From NCBI GenBank assembly GCA_037355855.1, contig CM074759.1:8556001-8620000 (forward strand): a DNA stretch of 64,000 nucleotides, written 5' to 3'. Below the pieces are notes generated by a model. It saw nothing but the letters and a program-made list of their open reading frames with translations, was not told the DNA's origin and made no database searches. Positions 55,529 through 64,000 of the stretch are shown here, piece after piece; position 1 is the stretch's first letter, and the number at the start of each line of letters is the position of its first letter. This stretch comes from Pseudo-nitzschia pungens (lineage: Eukaryota; Bacillariophyta; Bacillariophyceae; Bacillariales; Bacillariaceae). Both the position numbers and the translations under genes were made by a program.

Positions 55529-58283
55529 CAAGTAAGGTTACATTTCACCAACCAGGAGCGGTCGGAAATAGAAAAACGTGCGCACCGCGTGACAGGTTAA
55601 GTTTTTTCAAAATGATACATATGAACTTACCGTACATACTACATATATCAACGTGTGATTTACGTATTAATACGTAGAACGAGATAAGTAACGTTCATGA
55701 AAAAATCGCCACGATTCAAATTTAAAAAAAGGGGGAACCGAGAAACTAAAAATTGGGGTTATTTACGTAATTAATTAAAATTACGTACGTAATTAATTAA
55801 TTACGTACGTACGTAATTAATTAATTACGTACGTAATTAATATTACGTACGATTGGATTTAATTACGTACGATTGGATTTAATTACGCACGATTTCACAA
55901 TTAAGCTCTTAAGTGGGTTATATCAAAATTAAATAAGCTAGATAATAATATTAAAAAATGTACTCAAGCCTATCAATGTAGCGCTTAGGCTACTACTTCG
56001 TACTATAGACGTATAAGGTATACGCGCCATTCAAAGTGTCGCTGATAGCCACTTATTCGGTATGTACGTACTAATATTAAATAGGTAAAGCAGCCAAATT
56101 AACGACACAGTAATAATTTGAATAAGCCTTGTATCAATTTAAACTTAAGCCTTGTATTAAAGCCTCCAAATTCCTTTAATTTGATGACAAGGAAGATGTA
56201 TACAGAATTCCTACCGGTATCAGCTGTCCCTAGAACCGGGGGACAGCTGATAAGAATTTTGTAGTAAGGTTAATTAAGGTTACTTGCACTAGCGCCACTT
56301 TAAATGGCGCTGACAGCCACATATTCGTACGTACCGTCAATTCCTGCTTTAAATCGCGCCGTTTAAAGTGGCGCTGACAGCCACTTATTCGTACGAGTAC
56401 GGTACTCAGCTCTAGTGATTTAATGCGCAGCTGCTGCTTGCTGTCCCCCCTGTATTATCGACGCGTTGCTGCTTGCTGCTTGCTGCCCCCCCCCCCTGTA
56501 TTATCGACGCGTTGCTGCTTGCTGCTTGCTGTCCCCCCCTGTATTATCGACGCGTTGCTGTTTGCTGTCCCCCCCCCTGTATTATTATCGACGCGTTGCT
56601 GCTGCTCGCTGCTTGCTGTCCCCCCCGTATTATCGACGTGTTGCTGCTGTTTGCTGTTTGCTGTTTGCTGCTTACGTAAAGTACGTGACGGCACGTACGA
56701 ATAGGGGGGGGGGGACAGCAAACAGCAACCAACGTGTCGATAATACAGGGGAGGACAGCAAGCAGCAACACGCGTCGATAATACAGGGGACAGCAGCAGC
56801 AACGCGTCGATAATACAACGCGTCGATAATACAGGGGACAGCAAGCAGCAACGCGTCGATAATACAACGCGTCGATATACAACGCGTGGATAATACAGGG
56901 CACAGCAAGCAGCAACGCGTCGATAATACAACGCGTCGATAATACAGGGGACAGCAAGCAGCAACGCGTCGATATACTACGAGTCCGACAACAATTGAGA
57001 CTGGTCCAGTGCGCGCCCAAAATGTAACCAATTTACACGAAGGTACACTGAGTGTGCAGGGAAGGTGCACATACCATAAATAAAAATTCTCTCTGTAATA
57101 GATAAATTGTTATAACCTCTTATACAATGCTCTTTTGTTAGTGGAAACCCATTGTTCGAGTGCCTTGCTAAACTCTTTTAAAAAATCACTTTTTTTTGAC
57201 ACCACAGTTCTTCGCATCAAATAACGAGAACACATACCGAACACCTTGACCATGGTGGATCCGGTAGATACCAGAGCCAAAGCGCGTAGCAAACTGCAAT
57301 GTAGCAGGGCAGCGACGACGTCCCGGCGTTGTCTCCGCCAGATCTTTGGTTGTTCTTGTTCTTTATCTCGCCGGAGTTGCGGTTTGACGGCGTCGTGGAT
57401 GGAGCCGAGTCGTCGTCATCTTCGAAGAGTTCGAAGTATCGGCAAAGGTTGTAATAGAGCAGCGTTGAGCGCCATTGTCGATTGTCGCGTCTCCGCCAGA
57501 AGATTGTCGCGTCTCCACCAGCAGCAAGCAGCAACGCGTCGATAATACAGGGGGGGACAGCAAGCAGCAACGCGTCGATGGGGGTAACCAGGCGCCATTT
57601 AAAGTGGCGCTGACAGCCACTTATTCGTGCGTACCATCACGTACGTTACGTACGGTGAGGACTTCTAGCGCCACTTAAACGGGCCTTTCTGCAGTACTGT
57701 ACAACGGTAAGTTTAGAAGTACCGAATATGTGGCTGTTAGCGGCACTTCAAAAGGCGCGTAGTCCTTGTCATCAAATTGAAGCAATTTAGAGGCTTGAAT
57801 AAAAGGCTTATGGTTAACATTGATAAAGGGCATATTTAAATTATTATTGGGTCATGAAATTGGCTACTTTACCTATTTAAGCCACATAGTTACGTAATTA
57901 ATCTTCAATCGTACGTAATCGACTGCAATCGTACGTAATTAAATCCAATCGTACGTAATTAAATCCAATCGTACGTAATATTAATTACGTACGTAATTAA
58001 TTAATTACGTACGTAATTAATTAATTACGTGAACCAAAAACAACTATTTTTAGTTTCCCGGTTTTAGTTTCCCGGTTCCCCCTTTTTAAATTTGAATCGT
58101 GGAGATTTTTTTCATGAACGTTGTTACTTATCTCGTTCTACGTATTAATACGTAAATCACACGTTGATATATGTAGTATGTACGGTAAGTTCATACGTAT
58201 CATTTTGAAAAAACTTAACCTGTCGCGCGTTGCGCAAGTTTTTCTATTTCCGACCGATCCAGTACAGTAACCTTACTTGCGTA
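55529..58283. mobile_element. Foldback-like element with long inverted arms (~2.75 kb)
   Basis: The left arm (55529 to about 56400) and right arm (about 57590 to 58283) are imperfect reverse complements. Both hold GGTCGGAAATAGAAAAAC, GACAGGTTAAGTTTTTTC, an ACGTAATTAATT-rich tract and the motif AGTGGCGCTGACAGCCAC. The loop carries a mirrored minisatellite and a minus-strand frame (57292-57110, ending LEQWVSTNKRALYKRL) that may be a gene remnant. No transposase is inside. An extra copy of part of the right arm occurs at 61660-61890, beyond the adjacent Harbinger element. Confidence 0.7.
56430..56985. repeat. Mirrored minisatellite (inverted array)
   Basis: Left of about 56690, about five units read CTGTATTATCGACGCGTTGC followed by CTGCTTGCTG and a C-run. 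Right of it, about ten units read the reverse complement (GCAACGCGTCGATAATACAG). The centre has a G11 run (56703-56713). Two further right-type units lie at 57530-57580. All long frames here are repeat translations. Confidence 0.9.
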
Positions 58284-58328
58284 ATCAACTGCAATCATAC
58301 GTAATTAACTGCAATTGTGCGTAATATA

Positions 58329-58347
58329 TGAGTGATTCCTGAAAACA
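58329..58347 (+). repeat. Left terminal inverted repeat of the Harbinger element
   Basis: TGAGTGATTCCTGAAAACA, perfectly inverted at 61597-61615. Weaker inverted similarity extends on both sides (CGTAAT- and GCATTAAA-containing), so the exact element ends are uncertain and no clear target duplication is seen. Confidence 0.75.
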
Positions 58348-58684
58348 CAAATTACCTAAAGTATTAAATCGCATTAAACAACGTTTATTTTTTTGCGCAC
58401 CCAACGGACGCTAAAGAATGAGAGTTTAACGGTCGATTCGGTTCGTGCCTATTTTGGGCATTTTGGAATTTGGAATTCTCTTTCCAAAAACAAAAAATGT
58501 CATTAGCCGAACCTCTATAGCAGGCCGGCTCTGTTCGGAACACGAAAAAAGACCAACTTTTTATCCTTAACAACAGGGGGGGGGTTGTCCTCTGGCAAAT
58601 TAATCTTTTTCCAACAACTGAATCGATCGACAAATCGACAATCGAATCGACAGCCTCTCCTGCTGCATTAGAACTACAATTACA

Positions 58685-59875
58685 ATGGTGTCAACACTGG
58701 AAATGATTTTTTTCTACTACTACTATAAAAATTATAGAATGCCTGATTACAATTTTAGGCAGCTGTCCCCGGAAGATAAAAGAAGAAGAGACAGAAGAAA
58801 TCCTCGAATTTCCATCCGTAGATACACATCATCCCCATTTGCTTACATGTTTGGATCTGGGGATGACCAAGCCCTTCTCAACTGTTGTGGAATGGATCAT
58901 AAAGTCTTTCACGAACTGCTTGCTATCTTTGAACCATATTTCGACATGTATACATACAATGAGACAACAAGATGTGTTGTTCGAAAACCCCAAAAGATGA
59001 AAGGTCGAAGACGCGAGATGGATGCTGTGGGTTGTCTTGGGCTAGTGTTGTACTGGTTTCGAACCCGTGGATCAGCAGCAAGATCGATTAGTCTAGCGTT
59101 TGGATTAACTGCCACTCCTATGTATAAATGGCTTATATTTGGCAGGAGAGTACTTCTTTTTGCAATACAGAAGGATCCTTCTGCCGCCGTTCGATTGCCA
59201 AATAAAGAAGAAATCGAAAATTATATCAAAGTTATCGGTGCCAAGTATCCACTATTAGTAGGACAGCATCGAGTCTGGGCAGCTTGCGATGGACTTAAAC
59301 TTGATTTACAGAGGTCTTGTAATTGGAGGATTCAAAACAGATTCCACAATGGTTGGACCTCAAATACACACGTCAACTCTGTTCTTATCTTTGGTCCCGA
59401 TGGTATGATTAGGGCGTGTACCCTTAATTGTCCGGGCAGTTGGCACGATAGTACACAAGCAGATTATGGCTTATATGGAAAAATGGAACACATCTATGAC
59501 CGGTTCAAAGCCAGAGTGGTAGTTGACTCTGCTTTCAATGTAGGATCGAAGGATTTCCTTATTAAAAGTTCTCAAAGAGATCCAGACACACCGGCTGGAG
59601 TTGCACTGAACCGAGCTGCAACAAGCTGTCGACAATTATCTGAGTGGGGGATGCGTCAGATACAAGGCGGATTCCCTCGGTTAAAAGACCGGATGCAAAT
59701 AGAAGAAAGGAAAGTTATACTCTTCCTTGTTATTCACTTATATAATTATCAAACAAGCAAGATAGGGATCAACACCATCCGGAACACTTTTGTAAGTGAT
59801 ACGCCCGGATTCTTTTCTTACAACCTTATACCGACTGTTAACGCAAACAATTTTTTCGATCCCTCAGAGGAATAA
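58685..59875 (+). CDS. PIF/Harbinger transposase (DDE_Tnp_4 type)
   Basis: A 396-residue intact frame; the ATG follows ACTACAATTACA. An N-terminal region (residues 20-110) is followed by a helix-turn-helix-like part (DAVGCLGLVLYWFRTRGS, residues 113-130). The catalytic core has AACDGLKLDL (D202), NCPGSWHDS (D255), VVVDSAFNV (D281) and SEWGMRQIQGGFPRLK (E320). D202, D281 and E320 are the likely DDE triad. It cuts and pastes the element DNA. The only neighbour inside the terminal repeats is the Myb/SANT protein, which in this superfamily helps bring the transposase to the nucleus and the DNA ends. Confidence 0.88.
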   Translation: MVSTLEMIFFYYYYKNYRMPDYNFRQLSPEDKRRRDRRNPRISIRRYTSSPFAYMFGSGDDQALLNCCGMDHKVFHELLAIFEPYFDMYTYNETTRCVVRKPQKMKGRRREMDAVGCLGLVLYWFRTRGSAARSISLAFGLTATPMYKWLIFGRRVLLFAIQKDPSAAVRLPNKEEIENYIKVIGAKYPLLVGQHRVWAACDGLKLDLQRSCNWRIQNRFHNGWTSNTHVNSVLIFGPDGMIRACTLNCPGSWHDSTQADYGLYGKMEHIYDRFKARVVVDSAFNVGSKDFLIKSSQRDPDTPAGVALNRAATSCRQLSEWGMRQIQGGFPRLKDRMQIEERKVILFLVIHLYNYQTSKIGINTIRNTFVSDTPGFFSYNLIPTVNANNFFDPSEE

Positions 59876-60199
59876 ACAAGCGCTAATAGCATCAGCATCA
59901 ACAACAAGGCAAACACGTCTCCTGACAAAAAAATTCTCCCTTAAGTCGAACGGATAAACCGATAAAGTAATCCCACTAAATGGATAAACAAACCCAACAG
60001 AGGTGCTCTGGAGTTAAATAATTCACAAATTCATTTAATGCACTTAAATTAATCCAAATATTGATCGATTATAACGCTCTTCAATCCATCGATTGATCCG
60101 GATATATGTATTCGATTCGATTCGTTTTGTATTCAATTCGTTTCGTCGTTGGTGGTTTCGATTCGTTTCGTTGCTTTCGATTCGTTTCGATGGTGTTCC

Positions 60200-61204
60200 T
60201 TATTCACTGTCGCTACTACTACTACTACTACTACTGCTGGAGCGCTTATGTTTATGTTTCTTCTTCTTATTTCTTCCCTGACTTCCTCCCTGAGTTCCTT
60301 GAGTTACGGCAATTCGAAACGCTTCTAACAACAAACGTCTGTCTTCTCGTGCTTCTAACCTGGCGGCCTCCCTCTCTTCTCTTTGTGCTTCTCTTGCTTT
60401 GTTTGCTTCTTCAGCCCGGGCTAGTCTGTCGAGCCTGGCCTCTAATCGGTCAGCTCGAGATTCTTCCATTTGCCTTTGGAACACTTGAACAATTGGATCT
60501 TCAGCAGCAATTGATCTCATTGTTCTATAGGATCTCTTTGAAGACGTTGAGGGAGTAGAAGTAGAAGGGCTTGATGCTCTTTGCTGTTTGGTAGGCGTCG
60601 CGCCAGTTGAAACAGACATAGGGATTGGTGTTGCTCCTGTTCTCGCTAGTACTCCTCTCGCTGCTGATCCTCTTGGTATTGCAACTTCAGTATCTGTTGC
60701 GTCGTCATCGGCGTCGGCGTCTTCGGCGTCCATCGTGAGTTGTGAACGTTGTGAATATTGTGATGGTTGTCGAAGAGGGGGACCAGCTTCAAATTGTTGT
60801 TGGGTTGTTGTTGCAGGCGTTGCTTGTTGCTGTTCAGTTTCAATTATTCCATTTTCCATGGTTTCAGAACGCGTGTTATTAAAGTCTCCAGTCTCGATAT
60901 CAAACACGTCTTGGCCATCTCCAAACTCTGCCTTCTGACCAATCAAATACTTGATCCTCTTTGCCTCTTTGACATACCAGGGACACTTTGGATCTCCAGT
61001 GGGAATAGTTTTGCGATGGAATGTTGCAAATTTTCTTCTAATTGAATCCATGTCTCTTCCGGGGAACTTTTCGGAATGTTTATCAACCACTGCCTGCCAC
61101 TCGTCGGGTCCGATGGGTAAGACTTCTTCCAAACAAGCAAACATGTGAGTCAGCTCATCATTGCCATAGTTGCCAGCACCATGTTTTCTTCCTTTTCCAG
61201 GCAT
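60200..61204 (-). CDS. Myb/SANT-like accessory protein of the Harbinger element
   Basis: A 334-residue frame from the ATG at 61204 (MPGKGRKHGAG); the frame opens 87 bp earlier, but that part looks untranslated. The N-terminal ~100 residues have the three-helix Myb/SANT-like pattern (ELTHMFACLEEVLPIGPDEW, SIRRKFATFHRKTIPTGDP, CPWYVKEAKRIKYLI) seen in plant and oomycete Harbinger partners. A Gln/Thr-rich and acidic middle precedes a long charged coiled coil (SRADRLEARLDRLARAEEAN). The Lys/His-rich C-terminus ends in a poly-Ser tract from an (AGT)n repeat. It is convergent with the transposase, 324 bp apart. Confidence 0.82.
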   Translation of the reverse strand: MPGKGRKHGAGNYGNDELTHMFACLEEVLPIGPDEWQAVVDKHSEKFPGRDMDSIRRKFATFHRKTIPTGDPKCPWYVKEAKRIKYLIGQKAEFGDGQDVFDIETGDFNNTRSETMENGIIETEQQQATPATTTQQQFEAGPPLRQPSQYSQRSQLTMDAEDADADDDATDTEVAIPRGSAARGVLARTGATPIPMSVSTGATPTKQQRASSPSTSTPSTSSKRSYRTMRSIAAEDPIVQVFQRQMEESRADRLEARLDRLARAEEANKAREAQREEREAARLEAREDRRLLLEAFRIAVTQGTQGGSQGRNKKKKHKHKRSSSSSSSSSSDSE

Positions 61205-61596
61205 TTTGCTCTGCAAGGTTGAACAGCAGTTCCAAAACGAGTGATCGATAAGCAGTTCAGGGAAACAATTAACCGAATGCAATAGGTACACATGTTATCA
61301 AATTTGAAACACAAGTTGACGATTTACAAAACGCATGTCAAAACGCATGTTCGATTTACAAAACACATGCTATAAATTTTTTCAATGACTGACATCCCTT
61401 CCCCGACTAAAATTTGGATAAGTTTTTCGATTTTTAGATTCCGTTGGGAATTTTTTCAGAGTATCAGATTATGAAGGAGGAGGTTCGGCCCATTCATAAT
61501 CTGATTTTGATTTTGCATTATTTGCATTAATTAGGACTAAATCGTCTCCCGAAAACCTAAACCGACCGTTATTATATAAACTTTTAATGCAATTAA

Positions 61597-61615
61597 TGTT
61601 TTCAGGAATCACTCA
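61597..61615 (-). repeat. Right terminal inverted repeat of the Harbinger element
   Basis: Reverse complement of 58329-58347, 19 of 19 bases. A related GGAATCACTCAATTG occurs again at 62118-62132. Confidence 0.75.
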
Positions 61616-61659
61616 ATTGCGTAATTAATCAATTGATTACGTAAGATCTTACGCAAGCA

Positions 61660-61890
61660 AGTTTATTACGTACGTAATTTATTAATTACGTAAAAAAAGT
61701 ATTTTTAGTTTCCCGGTTCCCCTTTTTTAATTTGAATCGTGGAGATTTTTTTCATATCACGTTCTACTATTTAATACGTAGATCACACATTGATATATGT
61801 AGTATGTACGGTAAGTTCATACTTATCATTTTTTGAAAAAACTTAACCTGTCGCGCGGTGTGCGCGTTTTTCTATTTCCGACCGCTCCCG
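61660..61890. repeat. Extra copy of the foldback right arm
   Basis: Same orientation as about 57990-58250: shared AGTTTCCCGGTTCCCC, TTTGAATCGTGGAGATTTTT, ATATGTAGTATGTACGGTAA and AACTTAACCTGTCGCGC. The Harbinger element thus lies between two direct copies of this arm. Confidence 0.85.
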
Positions 61891-62551
61891 AATCAAAACA
61901 ATTTCGTGGGACTGTAAAAATCCTAAAGGTTAAACCTTACTCGTAATGCTTTACTCACCTCTCACTCCCACGGTAATTTTACTAGGTACACCACTCACAC
62001 CAAAATAAGCCTTCTACATGCCTGTCTGTCATCCATTTTCAATGCATGTCCGTCGGGTGCGCCAAAAAGAATGAAGGCATATAATCTAGGATATTATTAT
62101 GAAGGCATATAGTTTCGGGAATCACTCAATTGTTACGGTAAGGTTAGGGAATCTGTAAGGCTTACCGGTACAGGTAGTAATCTTACGGTAAGATTTTAAG
62201 GTTTACAGTGAAGTAAGATTATCACACTCCTTGTGATCTTTTTTTTAACTGTAAAATTCCATCACGAGGTACCGGTAAGATTTTAAGTTACTCGTTGAGA
62301 TTTCAGAATCACCCGAAGAAGATTTTTACTGTACAGTGCACGTAAGTTACCGGTAAGGGTAATTATTACTAGTAGTATTCGTAGTAATCGTAGCGAGTTG
62401 GTCATTCATTGAGATTGATGAAATTCATTACTTTACTTCGTAAGGTTTTACTTCTACTTATTTGGATTAAAATTCATTGCAGTAATTCATTACTTTGATT
62501 CTTTGGTTTTGATTGATTGATTGATTCATTCATTTATTCATTCATTCCACC
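61891..62551. other. 5' flank of the SDR gene
   Basis: Contains the TIR-like GGAATCACTCAATTG (62118-62132), several GGTAAG/CTTACGGTAAG-type palindromic patches and an (ATTG/ATTC)n run right before the start codon (62509-62548). No gene is seen. Confidence 0.45.
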
Positions 62552-63895
62552 ATGGCCATTGCGTCGCAGTCGCTGCTCGGCGTCGATCTCCCGCTTGTCG
62601 AGGCCGCGGCCCTGTGGATCCTGGCCGGAAAATTCGACAACCATCTCTGGAGGATCCTCCTGCTGGTGGCCCAGTACCACCTGGTGGGATTTTCGTCGAT
62701 TTCGACCGCGATTTCGACCGCGATTTCGATTTCGATTGCCGCCGGGATCTGGTGGATGCCCATGCTCGCCAACCGGACGTTTCGGCCCAAGCGGGGCTGC
62801 GTCTTTGTGACGGGATGCGACTCGGGCATGGGCAAGGCGACCGTGATTGGACTCGCCAAGTCCAATGCCAAGTCCAATGCCAACGCAAATGCCAGCGCAA
62901 ATGCCAGCGGTGGGACCTACGCCCATATCTTTGCCGGGTGCTACGATCCGAAAACCGCAAGGGCCGCGTACGAAGCCGAGCTCACGGAGGACCAGCTCCG
63001 ATGCGTCACGCTCGTGGCCCTCGACGTCACCAGCGCCGATAGCGTTCGGGACGCGGCTGCGACCGTCCGCGAGTGGATCCGAAAGGAGAGCCACGACAAC
63101 AAGAGCAAGAGCAGCAAGCCCGGACTGACGGGACTCGTTCAGTTCCACGGGGTGGCCTTCAACGGTCCCTCGGCCTACATGCCCATCGAGATGTACCAGA
63201 AGCAGCTCGACGTGAACTTTGTCGGGACGATTCGGGTCGTCCAGGAATTCCTTCCCCTGTTGCAAGACGCGCATGCTTTCAACGGCATCGACGGCAACAA
63301 CATCAGCAACAACAACAGCAACAACAACAACAACAACAACAACAACGACGACGACGCCGGACCCTACCGATCCCGGATCGTCCTGACCGGCACCGGCGGC
63401 GGGCCCTGCAGCCCGTGCCCGCCGCTCCTGACGGCCTACATGGGCAGCAAGTTCGCCCTCGAGGCCTACTCGCAGAGCCTCCGGCAGGAGCTCTTCATGA
63501 CGAACAAACCGATCGACGTGGCGGTCATCAACCCCGGCTTTGTCAAGCCGACCATGCTGGTGGAGGAGGGGACCCGCATCTCGGCGACCATGTGGAAGGC
63601 CTGCCAGAAGCGCTACGGGGGATCCACCCGCGCCAGGGACGAGTACGGACCGATGCTGGACCACTTTACCGAGTACTCGGCGCTGCAGCCCGGGACGCAC
63701 GTATCAGAGATCGTGAGAGCGACCGAGCACGCGTTGCTGGCGAAGGTGCCACTGTCGTCCTACAAGGTGGGGATCGACAGCAAGCTGGCGCCGATCGTCG
63801 GGATGATGCCGACGGGACTCCGGGAATGGATCGCCCGGCACGGGATCTACGGGAAACTCAGCCCGAACGGGACCGTGCAAGGGTACAAGGTGTGA
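62552..63895 (+). CDS. Short-chain dehydrogenase/reductase, membrane-associated
   Basis: A 447-residue NAD(P)-dependent oxidoreductase; the ATG is in an ACCATGG context. A hydrophobic N-terminus (about residues 30-70) suggests ER anchoring. The Rossmann motif TGCDSGMG (87-94), HGVAFNGP in the NAG position, a Ser-replaced LTGTGGG strand and the catalytic Y296-x3-K300 (YMGSK), followed by NPGFVKP, define a classical SDR. It most resembles retinol/hydroxysteroid-dehydrogenase-like members. The usual catalytic Ser is not obvious in LTGTGGGPCSPCPP, which has Thr and later Ser nearby. Hexanucleotide and AAC repeats insert a (NA)n run after the first helix and a poly-Asn loop before strand 5. The substrate is unknown. 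Confidence 0.85.
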   Translation: MAIASQSLLGVDLPLVEAAALWILAGKFDNHLWRILLLVAQYHLVGFSSISTAISTAISISIAAGIWWMPMLANRTFRPKRGCVFVTGCDSGMGKATVIGLAKSNAKSNANANASANASGGTYAHIFAGCYDPKTARAAYEAELTEDQLRCVTLVALDVTSADSVRDAAATVREWIRKESHDNKSKSSKPGLTGLVQFHGVAFNGPSAYMPIEMYQKQLDVNFVGTIRVVQEFLPLLQDAHAFNGIDGNNISNNNSNNNNNNNNNDDDAGPYRSRIVLTGTGGGPCSPCPPLLTAYMGSKFALEAYSQSLRQELFMTNKPIDVAVINPGFVKPTMLVEEGTRISATMWKACQKRYGGSTRARDEYGPMLDHFTEYSALQPGTHVSEIVRATEHALLAKVPLSSYKVGIDSKLAPIVGMMPTGLREWIARHGIYGKLSPNGTVQGYKV

Positions 63896-64000
63896 CGTGG
63901 AACGTGCAAACTGGTGGAATGTGGTGCAATGTGGTGCAATGTGGTGCAATTTGATAACAATGATTGTGACGACGACGATTGTGATGACAATGACTACGAC
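63896..64000. other. 3' flank of the SDR gene
   Basis: Contains three TGGTGCAATG units and a (GAC/GAT)n run. The window ends here. Confidence 0.4.

Larger units (their letters stand above)
58329..61615. mobile_element. PIF/Harbinger DNA transposon (about 3.3 kb)
   Basis: Terminal inverted repeats enclose two convergent genes, a DDE transposase (58685-59875, +) and a Myb/SANT-like protein (61204-60200, -). This is the standard PIF/Harbinger gene pair. Both frames are intact, so the copy may be active. Confidence 0.82.

Noticed and set aside
56423..57070. Several Cys/Ala/Leu-rich frames of 90-170 residues that look membrane-spanning
   Set aside because: Direct translations of the inverted minisatellite; all six frames give similar strings.
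62534..63700. 388-residue minus-strand frame opposite the SDR gene
   Set aside because: The SDR motifs on the plus strand are decisive; the antisense frame is a GC-bias shadow.

Overview
The window looks like nuclear DNA of a diatom or a close stramenopile relative. This is inference, not a database match. The support is: GC-rich, mostly intronless genes scattered in AT-rich, repeat-laden DNA; two short GT-AG introns (104 and 118 bp) in the one gene where splicing is clear; BspA-type (DUF285) repeat proteins and secreted proteins with Ser/Pro/Thr tails, both common in diatoms; gag-type retroelement proteins; and a PIF/Harbinger transposon. There are no operons, ribosome-binding sites or CRISPR arrays, and I found no rRNA or tRNA gene.

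Host genes: a Golgi-type fucosyltransferase-like protein (2384-4469, -), a small class I methyltransferase (6642-7436, +), a secreted Pro/Thr-rich protein (8037-9164, -), a membrane-anchored zeta-toxin-like P-loop kinase (12463-14317, -), a small acidic protein (16299-16799, +), a membrane-anchored methyltransferase (19196-20398, +), a GCN20/ABCF3-like ATPase (20829-23620, -), a three-exon DUF285 surface protein (27665-30316, -) and its broken paralogue (49050-53465, -), a GT92-like glycosyltransferase (40857-42722, -), a type II NAD(P)H dehydrogenase (45155-46828, +) and an SDR oxidoreductase (62552-63895, +). Three genes contain four frame breaks, each explained by one surplus base. Nearly all the host genes carry in-frame hexanucleotide repeats that encode dipeptide runs.

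Mobile and repeated DNA: 1-2100 is a dispersed repeat with an inverted partial copy at 27070-27480. A satellite-like family built around a 149-bp unit occurs at four places (11.6-12.0, 24.3-25.0, 33.9-34.2 and 43.6-44.6 kb). A complete, very young gag-only LTR retrotransposon fills 35423-39779, with apparently identical 405-bp LTRs and a GCGTG target duplication. An older gag relic lies at 31925-32857. The interval 55.5-61.9 kb holds a 2.75-kb foldback structure with a mirrored minisatellite at its core, then a PIF/Harbinger element with its DDE transposase and Myb/SANT partner.

The DUF285 gene and its upstream flank are duplicated (27.5-31.5 kb and 48.9-54.4 kb). The second copy is interrupted by about 2 kb of foreign DNA containing a 150-bp tandem array. 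The genes do not form an obvious pathway. Several (two glycosyltransferases, a membrane-anchored methyltransferase, secreted and surface proteins) belong to the secretory route or cell surface.
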